DNA from: Fidelibacterota bacterium
Lineage (GTDB): Bacteria > Fidelibacterota > UBA2242
Length of the DNA: 9,464 bases
Assembly: GCA_023133185.1 (NCBI GenBank)
Contig: JAGLWX010000094.1
Span: 1 to 9,464 of the forward strand
Direction of reading: 5' to 3'
Positions 1-7,411 of the stretch are shown one piece after another. The first letter of the stretch is position 1; every line of letters starts with the position of its first letter. Made by a program: the position numbers and the translations under genes. The notes beneath the pieces were generated by a model. The model was not told the origin of the DNA and made no database searches. It saw only the letters and a list, made by a program, of their open reading frames with translations.

Positions 1-413
1 GCCAGATCGTTTGGTCGATGAAATTGTGTGCCTGTATCGCCCGGAGCAAGGACATTGACGGATCCGTCAATTGTAATTTTCAGGATAGCATTAATCCCGA
101 AATCACAGGCAAAAAGTGTTTCGTTGCTGAAAAGCAGACCATTGGTTTTCCCAAAATCAGGTGATTTGCCCGACCTGACCAGGAATGTATCCGCTCGATT
201 ATTTTGGATACGCGTGATCCAGTCACCATAGCAATTGGAGACATATAGTGTTGATTCGCCATCCCATGCCGGACCTTCGGGAAAATTCATTCCGCCAGCC
301 ACTTTTATCCATTTCTCATTTGGATTGACAGGCGAACGATAGCATTGTGTGATAAATACTACACAATATAATGTTGCTAAAGATAATGATAAAATTAAAG
401 CAATTTTCTTCAT
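1..413 (-). CDS. SMP-30/gluconolactonase-like beta-propeller protein, N-terminal part (runs off left edge)
   Basis: The reading frame starts at ATG 413-411 and is still open at base 1, giving 137 residues. Residues 1-22 are a Lys-Lys start followed by a hydrophobic stretch, so the protein is probably exported; Cys17 or Cys24 could be lipid-modified, but Tyr and Gln sit at -1, which does not fit a normal lipobox. After the signal the text matches the SMP-30/gluconolactonase/LRE propeller family: GGMNFPEGPAWD (40-51), whose Glu is a usual metal ligand, LYVSNCYGDWITRI (56-69) as a first blade, and FHRPNDL (131-137), the family's characteristic RPNDL motif with metal-binding Asn and Asp. Family members hydrolyse lactones or related esters, but many are uncharacterised, so the substrate is unknown. 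The ATG follows the TGA of the zinc-ribbon gene by two bases, and no separate strong ribosome site is seen, which suggests translational coupling. Most of the propeller is missing from the window. Confidence 0.82.
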   Translation of the reverse strand, partial: MKKIALILSLSLATLYCVVFITQCYRSPVNPNEKWIKVAGGMNFPEGPAWDGESTLYVSNCYGDWITRIQNNRADTFLVRSGKSPDFGKTNGLLFSNETLFACDFGINAILKITIDGSVNVLAPGDTGTQFHRPNDL

Positions 414-415
414 GA

Positions 416-628
416 TCAATTCGTGAAGAGATCAAAAATATTGCCCAGCATATTGCTGTTGGCTTTGTACAATTCGGTATAACTACAGCGTGTGCATGTG
501 ACCGATGTGAACTTTACATTCTGTACGTCAAAAATTTTTGCCAGGAAGCTGCCGGTAGTACGGACTTCACCGGTTTCATATTCGGTATTTCTGCATTTTG
601 GACAGATGTAGATTCGTGATTCTTCCAT
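416..628 (-). CDS. small zinc-ribbon protein (DUF2082/zinc_ribbon_13 type)
   Basis: This 70-residue protein is a single zinc ribbon. Two CxxC pairs, C9-P-K-C12 and C45-T-R-C48, would bind one zinc ion. Between them is a conserved-looking block that resembles the DUF2082/zinc_ribbon_13 family, described as putative nucleic-acid-binding Zn-ribbon proteins: TGSFLAKIFDVQNVKF (25-40), followed by CSYTELYK (48-55) and a C-terminal NIFDLFTN. The start is ATG 628-626, preceded by AGAGG about seven bases upstream. The gene lies 24 bases after upp and two bases before the SMP-30-like gene, inside the minus-strand operon. No signal peptide or membrane segment is present, so it should be cytoplasmic. Its actual target is not known to me; nucleic-acid binding is only the family label. 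Confidence 0.85.
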   Translation of the reverse strand: MEESRIYICPKCRNTEYETGEVRTTGSFLAKIFDVQNVKFTSVTCTRCSYTELYKANSNMLGNIFDLFTN

Positions 629-652
629 ATTGACCTCTTTTATGTTGATATG

Positions 653-1294
653 TTATTCCGTTCCATAAATTCGATCGCCGGCGTCGCCTAATCCGGGCAG
701 GATATAGGCGTGATCATTTAATTCACGATCCAGAGCGGCAGTAAAGATCGGTACTTCCGGGTGATCTGCGATTATTCGTTTAATGCCTTCCGGAGCGGCG
801 ACCAGGCAGACGAACCTGATATCCGTGACTCCTTTGGATTTGATTAATGTCAGGGCATTGGATGCGCTGCCGCCTGTTGCTAACATCGGGTCGATAAGAA
901 TGACTTTCGTATCGGTAATATTGGGAGGCAATTTAGTGTAGTACTCAACAGCTTCGAGACTATTTTTGTCGCGATAAAGACCAATATGCCCGACACGAGA
1001 ACGGGGAATGAGGTTTTGTATTCCGCCGATCATTCCAAGCCCGGCTCTCAGGATTGGAACCAGAGTGATTTCTTTTGCCAGGCGATATCCAATAGTTTTT
1101 TCAATAGGAGTAGTGACTTCAATTTCAACCGTGTCGAAATCCCGGAAAATTTCATAGACCATTAGTGATGCAATTTCATTCAGCAGCGACCGGAAAAGAT
1201 AATTATCGGTATTTACGTTTCTGAGCATCGTTAATTTTGTCTGGATAAGCGGATGTTTAATAATTGTAAGGGTCGGAAAATCTGTCTTTGTCAT
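653..1294 (-). CDS. upp: uracil phosphoribosyltransferase
   Basis: This cytoplasmic salvage enzyme converts uracil and PRPP to UMP and pyrophosphate. At 213 residues it is close to the usual 208-209. Visible family marks are IIKHPLIQTKLTMLRN (11-26) at the N terminus, PILRAGLGM (80-88), the PRPP-binding loop ILIDPMLATGGS (132-143), LVAAPEG (164-170), and the uracil-binding C-terminal block GLGDAGDRIYGT (201-212). I chose ATG 1294-1292 because a GAGAGAGA purine tract lies just upstream (1306-1299) and the alignment to known Upp begins here. An in-frame TTG at 1327 would add 11 residues not found in the family and has no better ribosome site. The gene sits between a small membrane protein and a zinc-ribbon gene with gaps of 37 and 24 bases. 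No uracil permease or pyrR is visible nearby, so it is not in the common upp-uraA arrangement. Confidence 0.96.
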   Translation of the reverse strand: MTKTDFPTLTIIKHPLIQTKLTMLRNVNTDNYLFRSLLNEIASLMVYEIFRDFDTVEIEVTTPIEKTIGYRLAKEITLVPILRAGLGMIGGIQNLIPRSRVGHIGLYRDKNSLEAVEYYTKLPPNITDTKVILIDPMLATGGSASNALTLIKSKGVTDIRFVCLVAAPEGIKRIIADHPEVPIFTAALDRELNDHAYILPGLGDAGDRIYGTE

Positions 1295-1331
1295 AACGTC
1301 TCTCTCAATTTTGTTTAATGACTTCAAACGT

Positions 1332-1721
1332 TCAATCTGTCATATTTAGTTTTTCTTCGATATCATTAAGCTGTTTTGAAACACTGTTGAGTCTAAACTC
1401 GATGGAATTTAATATCCAGAACTGAAAATGTTCAACTTTTGTTTGTTTATAGATCATCCAGATAATCTTGAGGGATACCACAAGGATGCCTATCTCGATA
1501 GCAAATAAGGGCGGCAGCGGCACCGAAATGCTAAACAAGTGGCGCAGGATATCAAAAATAAACAGAAGAATAATGACGTTAAAAAATACGAAATTGATTA
1601 TTTTATCCTGCTTTGCCGAGCCTTTCCCACCAATCTGTCCGACCAGGTTGCGGATTTTTTCCTTTTCAGCCCGGAAATGCTCCAACTCCTGTTCTAACGA
1701 AACATTTTCTTCAATATTCAT
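1332..1721 (-). CDS. small two-helix membrane protein with terminal coiled coils, unknown function
   Basis: I do not recognise this 129-residue protein. Residues 5-28 are highly charged and helical (LEQELEHFRAEKEKIRNLV), probably a coiled coil, followed by a short Gly-rich turn (GQIGGKG, 28-34). Two hydrophobic stretches at about 42-58 and 71-91 are separated by HLFSISVPLPP, consistent with a membrane hairpin whose two ends face the same side, probably the cytoplasm. Residues 95-127 form a second amphipathic helix (VEHFQFWILNSIEFRL, then SKQLNDIEEKL). The two-ended coiled coil suggests self-association or docking of a partner. ATG 1721-1719 is preceded by TGAGGT about seven bases upstream, a good ribosome site. 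The gene lies 36 bases after the CotH-like gene and 37 before upp, so it is probably co-transcribed. No enzymatic motif, Cys pair or signal peptide is seen. Confidence 0.8.
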   Translation of the reverse strand: MNIEENVSLEQELEHFRAEKEKIRNLVGQIGGKGSAKQDKIINFVFFNVIILLFIFDILRHLFSISVPLPPLFAIEIGILVVSLKIIWMIYKQTKVEHFQFWILNSIEFRLNSVSKQLNDIEEKLNMTD

Positions 1722-1757
1722 CGTTGTACCTCATTTTTTGATTCTATAATAACAATT

Positions 1758-3449
1758 TTATTTTAAATACAGGACTTTTCTGATTTGGGAATGTCGCCCT
1801 GAGGAGAGCGATACCAGGTAAATTGAATTTCCAACATTGCTTCCGTTTTCAGCTATACCATCCCAATAAATTTGATAGGAGCCGGGCTCATGAAACCGGT
1901 TGCACAGAATGGCGATTCGGTTGCCTTTGAGATCGATGATCTCCAATTTCAAGTAAACGGATTTGCTCACACGATATTGTAGGATCGTCACTTTATTAAA
2001 TGGATTTGGATAGTTCGGCATCAGCATAAAATCCGATATAACCGGCACACTTTCGGTCTGAATTTCAGAAGTAATCTCCTTTTCTAATTCCTGGTCAATC
2101 CAGTTTATTCGGTAATAAATCCATTGTTTCATCCAGTTCACTTCTTCCTGATAGCTCTGACCGACATAATAATTCGGCCAGATCCAGTGTCCGATTATAT
2201 TATTCCATTTCTGGAAATTTCGTTCTACTGCTTCGGAAGTATATGTGGTCAAAGAATCCATTATTCCGAAGATATAATCTTGGGAAAAATGGTTTTCTCT
2301 GAGAGTCTGCCATCTCTTTTGTACTTGTCTTTGGAAATAGGGATCATTGTAAAGTTTGCACCACCAAAATGGTACCTGAAAACTATCCTGTCTAAAGTCA
2401 GGGGATTTTTTAAAGTAGCTGATTTCCCACCCGTCGCTTTTCCAGCCGTCATAATAATCGGCATTTCCAAATGCCAGGTTGAAATCCCAGATAGGTCCCA
2501 TGAATATTTTACCGTTCTTACTGTCTTTATCCTTGTACATAAACGCACTCAATCGATAACCATCCACATTTTTACCGATTTCATTCAGTAAAAAATAATC
2601 GACAAATGATTCCACATCAAGAATTGTATGATAACCAGTGATCCTGTCATTGAACTGTGAACTGTTCATGAGATCCTCATATACTGCAATAAAATCCTTG
2701 ATATACTGTTTTTGCTCCGTAGCAATATCATCGGGTTTGGGATAATGATACTGATAAAAAATTGTCTGTTGGGCATTCTCATAAGGGGGATATGGAGAGA
2801 CCCAGCCACCGATCTCCTCACCTGCAAATTTATCAATTTTTATAATGTAGCCACCGGTAAGATCGTCACCGCTGATTTCTTCGGGATTCAATTTTGCTAT
2901 ATCTACCCGATTTTTATCGCGTTTGATCTTTTCCATCAGAATATATACCCCCTGATAGTCACCATTAAGAATTAGTTCACAAAACCTGCAGCGGCTGGCA
3001 TAACGACCGATATCGTTAGATAATTGGTAAATCAGCGCATTTCGCACCAGGGTTTTATCGCTGTAGGGAGCATGGAGGATCCAGTCATTTTCTTCCGGTA
3101 ATCCTAAAAGTGAGACATTCAAATTATTCCCGACAGAATCAATTGTTTCGACTGCATACTGCTTTTTGGGATAAAAATATTGGGATGAAGATCCGCGAAT
3201 TTCGATACTGATCCATCCATCGTAATTATTAAAGGGATTGATAACAAAATTCCTGCTTTGATTATCGTTGAAGATGATTCCCATATGAGCCCTGATCCGG
3301 GGATCATCGACAATCGTTTGTCCGTATGTGTCAATTACAATGATCGGCATGTTTGAGGAAGTAAAATTGACCTGTGAATTTATATCGAGTGGAATAGCGA
3401 CTGTTATTAATAACAGAAATAGTAGAACGATGGTGTGGAGTTTGTTCAT
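1758..3449 (-). CDS. secreted CotH kinase-family protein with C-terminal sorting domain
   Basis: From ATG 3449-3447 the product is 563 residues. Residues 1-25 are a signal peptide (MNKLHTIVLLFLLLITVAIP). Residues about 35-450 resemble the CotH family (spore-coat CotH, an atypical protein kinase): IRGSSSQYFYPKKQY (84-98), LLGLPEENDWILHAPYSDKT (114-133), YILMEKIKRDKNRVDI (169-184), GGYIIKIDK (199-207), then FLLNEIGKNVDGY (286-298) and GPIWDFNLAFGN (318-329), the last two holding the Asp residues expected for catalysis and metal binding. Residues 471-563 form a Por/type IX-like sorting domain that starts NYPNPFNKVTILQY and ends in beta-strands. The protein is thus likely carried to the cell surface or released. 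A longer frame begins at ATG 3530, but its first 27 residues are charged, would bury the signal peptide, and start at or above the likely promoter. AGAGAA at 3462-3457 supports the chosen start. Substrate unknown; kinase activity is inferred from the family. Confidence 0.88.
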   Translation of the reverse strand: MNKLHTIVLLFLLLITVAIPLDINSQVNFTSSNMPIIVIDTYGQTIVDDPRIRAHMGIIFNDNQSRNFVINPFNNYDGWISIEIRGSSSQYFYPKKQYAVETIDSVGNNLNVSLLGLPEENDWILHAPYSDKTLVRNALIYQLSNDIGRYASRCRFCELILNGDYQGVYILMEKIKRDKNRVDIAKLNPEEISGDDLTGGYIIKIDKFAGEEIGGWVSPYPPYENAQQTIFYQYHYPKPDDIATEQKQYIKDFIAVYEDLMNSSQFNDRITGYHTILDVESFVDYFLLNEIGKNVDGYRLSAFMYKDKDSKNGKIFMGPIWDFNLAFGNADYYDGWKSDGWEISYFKKSPDFRQDSFQVPFWWCKLYNDPYFQRQVQKRWQTLRENHFSQDYIFGIMDSLTTYTSEAVERNFQKWNNIIGHWIWPNYYVGQSYQEEVNWMKQWIYYRINWIDQELEKEITSEIQTESVPVISDFMLMPNYPNPFNKVTILQYRVSKSVYLKLEIIDLKGNRIAILCNRFHEPGSYQIYWDGIAENGSNVGNSIYLVSLSSGRHSQIRKVLYLK

Positions 3450-3519
3450 TAACAGGTTCTCTTTAAACGATTTTAGTGTTAATCTTCTATCAAAAAATAA
3501 TCTGTCTAAACTCATCTTT

Positions 3520-3525
3520 ATTATA
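3520..3525 (-). promoter_or_regulatory. candidate -10 element for the minus-strand operon
   Basis: Read on the minus strand this is a perfect TATAAT. It lies about 70 bases upstream of the chosen CotH-like start, which leaves a leader of about 60 bases. The hexamer 17 bases further upstream is a poor match to TTGACA, so the support rests on the -10 box and its place in the divergent gap. If real, it makes the upstream ATG at 3530 untranscribed and supports the start at 3449. Confidence 0.35.
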
Positions 3526-3529
3526 CACA

Positions 3530-3559
3530 TTTATTTTAATAATTACTATTTTACATTTG
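3530..3559 (+). promoter_or_regulatory. candidate Bacteroidetes-type promoter for the pepT operon
   Basis: TACATTTG at 3552-3559 fits the -7 consensus TAnnTTTG of the primary sigma factor in Bacteroidetes. TTTA at 3530-3533, eighteen bases upstream, is one mismatch from the -33 TTTG. Transcription would start near 3566 and leave a leader of about 70 bases before pepT. It nearly abuts the candidate minus-strand -10 box, so the two promoters would be close together. The consensus is established for Bacteroidetes; its use in this organism is an assumption. Confidence 0.27.
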
Positions 3560-3635
3560 GTGAAAATAATGGATTTTTTCAAGAATAAAACAACTGCTTC
3601 ATTAATTAAAAACTACAAAATGAAAAGGGTGAAAA

Positions 3636-4901
3636 ATGAAATCGACAATGATTGACCGTTTTTTCCGGTATGTGAAAATCGACACGCAATCTCAGGAGGA
3701 TGTGGAAGATCGCTATCCCAGTACCGAAAAACAAAAAGAACTTCTCAAAATGTTAGTTAAAGAGCTGCAGGATTTGGATCTCAAAGATGTGAAAATGGAT
3801 AAATATGGCTACGTCACGGCGACGCTGCCCTCGAATTTATCCAAACAGGATAGCGCCGGAGTTCCGGTTATCGGACTGATCGCTCATGTGGATACATCTC
3901 CCGAAGTCAGTGGCTCCAGTGTAAAGCCGGTGATTCATAGTAATTATCAGGGTGAAGATATTGTGCTTCCCGGTGACGCTGATCAGGTTCTGCGTTATAG
4001 TGAAAATCCGGCATTAAAAGAGCATATCGGAGATGATATTATAACGTCCGATGGTAAAACGCTTCTTGGCGCCGACAATAAAGCGGGAATTGCCGAGATA
4101 ATGACGTTATTGGAATGTTTGAAAGAAAATCCCGGGATCAAACACGGTACCATCCGGGTTGGTTTTACTCCCGATGAGGAAGTCGGCGCCGGAACCAAGT
4201 ACTTCGATGTAAAAAAGTTCAATGCCGATTACGCCTACACAGTGGATGGCGAGACCGTCGGAGAAATCGAAAATGAGACCTTTAACGCTGCCGCCGCTAC
4301 ATTTACTGTACATGGCGTAAATGTTCATCCGGGATATGCCAAAAATAAACTTGTTAATGCAATTAGAATTGTATCGGAAATTATTCAGGAATTGAAGGAT
4401 GATCCGGCACCGGAGACAACCGAAAAACGGGAAGGCTATTTGCATCCCTACGTAATAGAAGGCGGCATTGAAAAAGCGAGTGTGAAGTGTTTAATCCGTG
4501 ATTTCGACCAGAGCGGAATGGACGAAAAAGCTCAACGGCTTGCGTCGATTCAGGCAAAGATTGCCGCAAAACATCCGAAAGCAAAGATCGAACTGGATAT
4601 TAAAGAATCTTATAAGAATATGCGGGTGAAGTTGGACGAAGATCCCAGGGCAGTTGAATATGCGTTAGAAGCTGTAAAACGAGCCGGAATTGAACCCCAA
4701 TTACAACTGATTCGCGGCGGTACCGACGGAGCGCGACTCTGTTTTATGGGATTATTAACGCCAAATATATTTACCGGCGGACATAATTTTCACAGCAAAC
4801 TGGAATGGATTGCCGTTCAGGCAATGGAAAAAGCTGTAGAAACATTGAAGCATCTCGTTCAGATTTGGGTTGAAAAAAGTCTCGTCGATTTGATAAAATA
4901 G
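3636..4901 (+). CDS. pepT: peptidase T (tripeptide aminopeptidase, M20B)
   Basis: This cytoplasmic two-zinc aminopeptidase releases the N-terminal residue of tripeptides. At 421 residues it is slightly longer than the roughly 408 of the E. coli enzyme, the excess lying in a short C-terminal tail (LVQIWVEKSLVDLIK). The M20 metal ligands and catalytic residues are all visible: H84 and D86 in LIAHVDTSPE, D147 in GADNKAG, the Glu pair 181-182 in FTPDEEVGAG, D204 in YTVDGE, and H386 in GGHNFHSKLEW. The dimerisation lid domain lies at about 213-330 (AAATFTVHGVNVHPGYAKN at its start). IRGGTDGARL (359-368) is the usual substrate-side motif. The ATG is preceded by AAAAGGG with six bases of spacing. 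An ATG at 3620 is out of frame. It is the first gene of a three-gene operon; the next gene starts 20 bases after its stop. Confidence 0.95.
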   Translation: MKSTMIDRFFRYVKIDTQSQEDVEDRYPSTEKQKELLKMLVKELQDLDLKDVKMDKYGYVTATLPSNLSKQDSAGVPVIGLIAHVDTSPEVSGSSVKPVIHSNYQGEDIVLPGDADQVLRYSENPALKEHIGDDIITSDGKTLLGADNKAGIAEIMTLLECLKENPGIKHGTIRVGFTPDEEVGAGTKYFDVKKFNADYAYTVDGETVGEIENETFNAAAATFTVHGVNVHPGYAKNKLVNAIRIVSEIIQELKDDPAPETTEKREGYLHPYVIEGGIEKASVKCLIRDFDQSGMDEKAQRLASIQAKIAAKHPKAKIELDIKESYKNMRVKLDEDPRAVEYALEAVKRAGIEPQLQLIRGGTDGARLCFMGLLTPNIFTGGHNFHSKLEWIAVQAMEKAVETLKHLVQIWVEKSLVDLIK

Positions 4902-4921
4902 CATAACAAGGCAAGGCTATA

Positions 4922-7375
4922 ATGACTAAAAAAACCGTTTTCATCAGTTTGATCCTGTGCATTTTCGGGATATTTTCACTGGCAAATATTATCGAAAGCA
5001 CTCCGGTCGGACCGGGAGTAATGTATTATCATGATTTCCGTGCTGCGGGTCCCTGGCACATGTACGTTCTGGAGATTGATCTTACCAACGAGTGGATCGA
5101 TATCGAAACCGTTAAATCGGGTGATGTCATGTCGGCGTATGAAAAGACATCCTCAATGGCAAAACGGAAGGATCGTGAAGAACACCGGATTGTCGGCGCC
5201 GTGAACGGTGATTTTTACAGCTCCGGTGGTATTCCGATCAACGCCCAGGTTCTGCAGGGTGAATTGCTGAGGCGTCCGATTGACCGGGAAGCGTTTGGTG
5301 TTAGTGATACAAAAGAACCTTTTGCCGGAATCTATTCCTTTTCCGGATATACGGTCAGCAAGAGTGACTCTGTAGCGAATATACAGGGAGTCAATGAAAG
5401 TCGCGGAGCTGACAAACTTATAGTGTATAACCATTATTTTGGAAGTTCTACCGGAACAAATCAATATGGTACTGAAATTATTGCAGAATATATTACTGAA
5501 CCAATCGTTAACGATACGGTTTATCTGAAGGTTACGGCAAAAGACAGTATCATTACATCAGGACACGGCAATAATATCATACCCGGAAATGGGATTGTCT
5601 TGTCCGGTCACGGAATATCTGCAACGTATTTAAACGAATACGTATATACAGGTGACACTATTAAAGTTGTTCTTCGGTTGACTCCATCAAGTAAACGCAT
5701 AAAGGAATTAATTGGTGGTGGTCCGTCGATGATTACTAATGGTATTGCTTCGGTGCCGGGAGGAAGTTTCTCGACAGACCGCCATCCCCGAACCGCCGTT
5801 GGTTTTTCACAGGATTCGACGTTGTTATATCTGTTCGTTGTTGACGGCAGACAGGCAGGCTTCAGTGTTGGAATGTCGCTGTATGAATTGGCTGATTATA
5901 TGCTGGAATGGGGAGTGCATAACGGTATCAATCTTGATGGAGGCGGTTCTTCAACAATGGTTGTACGTGATCGTGTAATAAACAGCCCGTCCGATTCCGG
6001 CGGAGAAAGATCGGTTGCAAATGCATTAATGGTTGTTAGTACGGCGCCTACCAGCGATCTGGCACATTTGCAAATTTCCCCTCGAGAGGTTTTTCTATTA
6101 ATAGAAACTCAAAAACAATTTCAAGTAAGTGGATTTGATCAATATTACAACGGAGTTTCGTTCCAAAGTGAACTTTTATATTGGGAGTGTGATACAAACC
6201 TCGGAGTGATTAATTCAGATGGATTATTTACTGCAGGGACAGATACGATATCAGGCTTTGTGTTTGTTTCACTAGATACTATTCGTGATTCTGTATCGGT
6301 TCATGTAACCGATATTGCGTCGATCAAGCTTCAACCGGATCCGATCATTTTAAAGGTTGGTGAACAACAGCAAGTTATAGCAGAAACAAAAGACAATTTT
6401 GGAAATGTTGTAGATCTTGCTGCTGATCGATATGACTGGTCAGTTACTGCTGATATAGGTGCAATCAGTGAATCCGGTCTTTTCAACGCAACTGATGTAG
6501 GAGAAGGGATAATAATTGCGACATATGGAACTGTATCCGGAAGTACATCTGTTTCGGTTGGTGTCTCTACCAGTATAATTATTGATAATTTTGATGATAT
6601 AAATAACTGGTCAATATCCGGTACCCGTGTAGATATAAATAATTGCAGTCTGACTCTATCAGATTCAATCAAACACTCGATTCCTTCTTCTGCTCAGCTA
6701 ATTTATACTCTAACTACCGGTGGTACTAGTGTGATGAATATGAATTGTTCAATTCCAATCTCAGGTACTCCAAGTGCAATCGGAATACATGTCTATGGCG
6801 ATGGAAAAGGACATTGGCTGCGAAGTGAATTTAAGGATAATGATGGGGAAAGATTTTTGGTAAATTTTACACAGGCAGATCCCGGTATCGACTGGAAAGA
6901 TTCCTGGCAATATCTGGAAGTTCCCCTGGAAGAGGCTCTCGCAAGCTGGGTAAATCCATCAGCAGTATTAAATTATCCGATAACTTGGACGAAAATTTAT
7001 CTGGCAGAAACCGATGACAATAAAAAGGATCAGGGAGTTATTTATTTAGATGATTTTACTGCTCAATTTATTCAGACATCAATTCAAGATAAACCGACCA
7101 ATACTCAGGCGGAACATTTTCACCTGGAGCGGCATTTCCCCAATCCGTTTAACAATACGACCCAGTTTCAAATTCAGTTAATTGATAGCGGTGATATCAC
7201 CTTCACGTTTTATGACATTAATGGAAAAGAGATTGATAAAATGATTTTGTTGAATCAGAATGCAGGACAAAAGTTGATCCCCTGGACGCCGCAACACCTT
7301 CCTTCAGGAATTTATTTTTATAATATCCGGATGAGATCCCAGTTGATTTTAGGTAAGTGTCTTTTGATAAAATAA
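4922..7375 (+). CDS. secreted phosphodiester glycosidase (NAGPA family) with Ig-like, carbohydrate-binding-like and sorting domains
   Basis: This 817-residue protein has a clear domain order. Residues 1-21 are a signal peptide (LILCIFGIFSLA). Residues about 30-372 are a phosphodiester glycosidase (NAGPA/PF09992-type) domain: AVNGDFYSSGGIP (93-105), GGGPSMITNG (265-274), RHPRTAVGFSQD (287-298), YLFVVDGRQ (303-311), NGINLDGGGSSTMVV (334-348) and SVANALMVV (364-372). Two Ig-like domains of Big type follow at about 380-465 and 466-548; each has a W then a (S)xGLF motif (NSDGLFTAG, SESGLFNAT). Residues 551-716 form a jelly-roll, carbohydrate-binding-like domain (IIIDNFDDINNWSISG to GVIYLDDFTAQF). 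Residues 733-817 are a Por/type IX-like sorting domain (HFPNPFNNTTQF). Family members cleave sugar-phosphodiester bonds, as in mammalian uncovering enzyme; the bacterial substrate is probably an envelope or external polysaccharide, which I infer. AAGG at 4913-4916 precedes the ATG, 20 bases after pepT. Confidence 0.9.
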   Translation: MTKKTVFISLILCIFGIFSLANIIESTPVGPGVMYYHDFRAAGPWHMYVLEIDLTNEWIDIETVKSGDVMSAYEKTSSMAKRKDREEHRIVGAVNGDFYSSGGIPINAQVLQGELLRRPIDREAFGVSDTKEPFAGIYSFSGYTVSKSDSVANIQGVNESRGADKLIVYNHYFGSSTGTNQYGTEIIAEYITEPIVNDTVYLKVTAKDSIITSGHGNNIIPGNGIVLSGHGISATYLNEYVYTGDTIKVVLRLTPSSKRIKELIGGGPSMITNGIASVPGGSFSTDRHPRTAVGFSQDSTLLYLFVVDGRQAGFSVGMSLYELADYMLEWGVHNGINLDGGGSSTMVVRDRVINSPSDSGGERSVANALMVVSTAPTSDLAHLQISPREVFLLIETQKQFQVSGFDQYYNGVSFQSELLYWECDTNLGVINSDGLFTAGTDTISGFVFVSLDTIRDSVSVHVTDIASIKLQPDPIILKVGEQQQVIAETKDNFGNVVDLAADRYDWSVTADIGAISESGLFNATDVGEGIIIATYGTVSGSTSVSVGVSTSIIIDNFDDINNWSISGTRVDINNCSLTLSDSIKHSIPSSAQLIYTLTTGGTSVMNMNCSIPISGTPSAIGIHVYGDGKGHWLRSEFKDNDGERFLVNFTQADPGIDWKDSWQYLEVPLEEALASWVNPSAVLNYPITWTKIYLAETDDNKKDQGVIYLDDFTAQFIQTSIQDKPTNTQAEHFHLERHFPNPFNNTTQFQIQLIDSGDITFTFYDINGKEIDKMILLNQNAGQKLIPWTPQHLPSGIYFYNIRMRSQLILGKCLLIK

Positions 7376-7411
7376 AGCTAAAAACCAAGAAAAAAAGAGG
7401 AGAAACAAATA

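Larger units (their letters stand above)
3450..3635. other. divergent intergenic control region
   Basis: These 186 bases separate the minus-strand CotH-like operon from the plus-strand pepT operon. The stretch is strongly AT-rich, especially 3525-3625, and holds the only plausible promoters for both operons. Ribosome sites lie at its two ends: AGAGAA (3462-3457, minus strand) and AAAAGGG (3623-3629, plus strand). I see no riboswitch-like fold, no terminator and no clear operator palindrome. Confidence 0.6.

Noticed and set aside
1295..1327. TTG start for upp giving 224 residues
   Set aside because: The extra 11 residues have no counterpart in the family, and the GAGAGAGA ribosome site fits the ATG at 1294.
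1722..1757. Separate promoter (TATTAT on the minus strand) for the small membrane protein gene
   Set aside because: No reasonable -35 lies at the right distance, and the AT-rich 36-base gap gives such boxes by chance.
2124..2591. 155-codon open frame on the plus strand inside the CotH-like gene
   Set aside because: It is antisense to a well-supported gene, has no family resemblance and no convincing ribosome site.
3450..3530. Upstream ATG at 3530 for the CotH-like protein
   Set aside because: It would place 27 charged residues before a clear signal peptide and lies at or upstream of the likely transcription start.
4107..4445. 112-codon open frame on the minus strand inside pepT
   Set aside because: It is the shadow of a clearly identified enzyme whose motifs run through the whole stretch.
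6331..6672. 113-codon open frame on the minus strand inside the glycosidase gene
   Set aside because: It is antisense to the Ig-like domains, which are supported by motifs and an uninterrupted frame.
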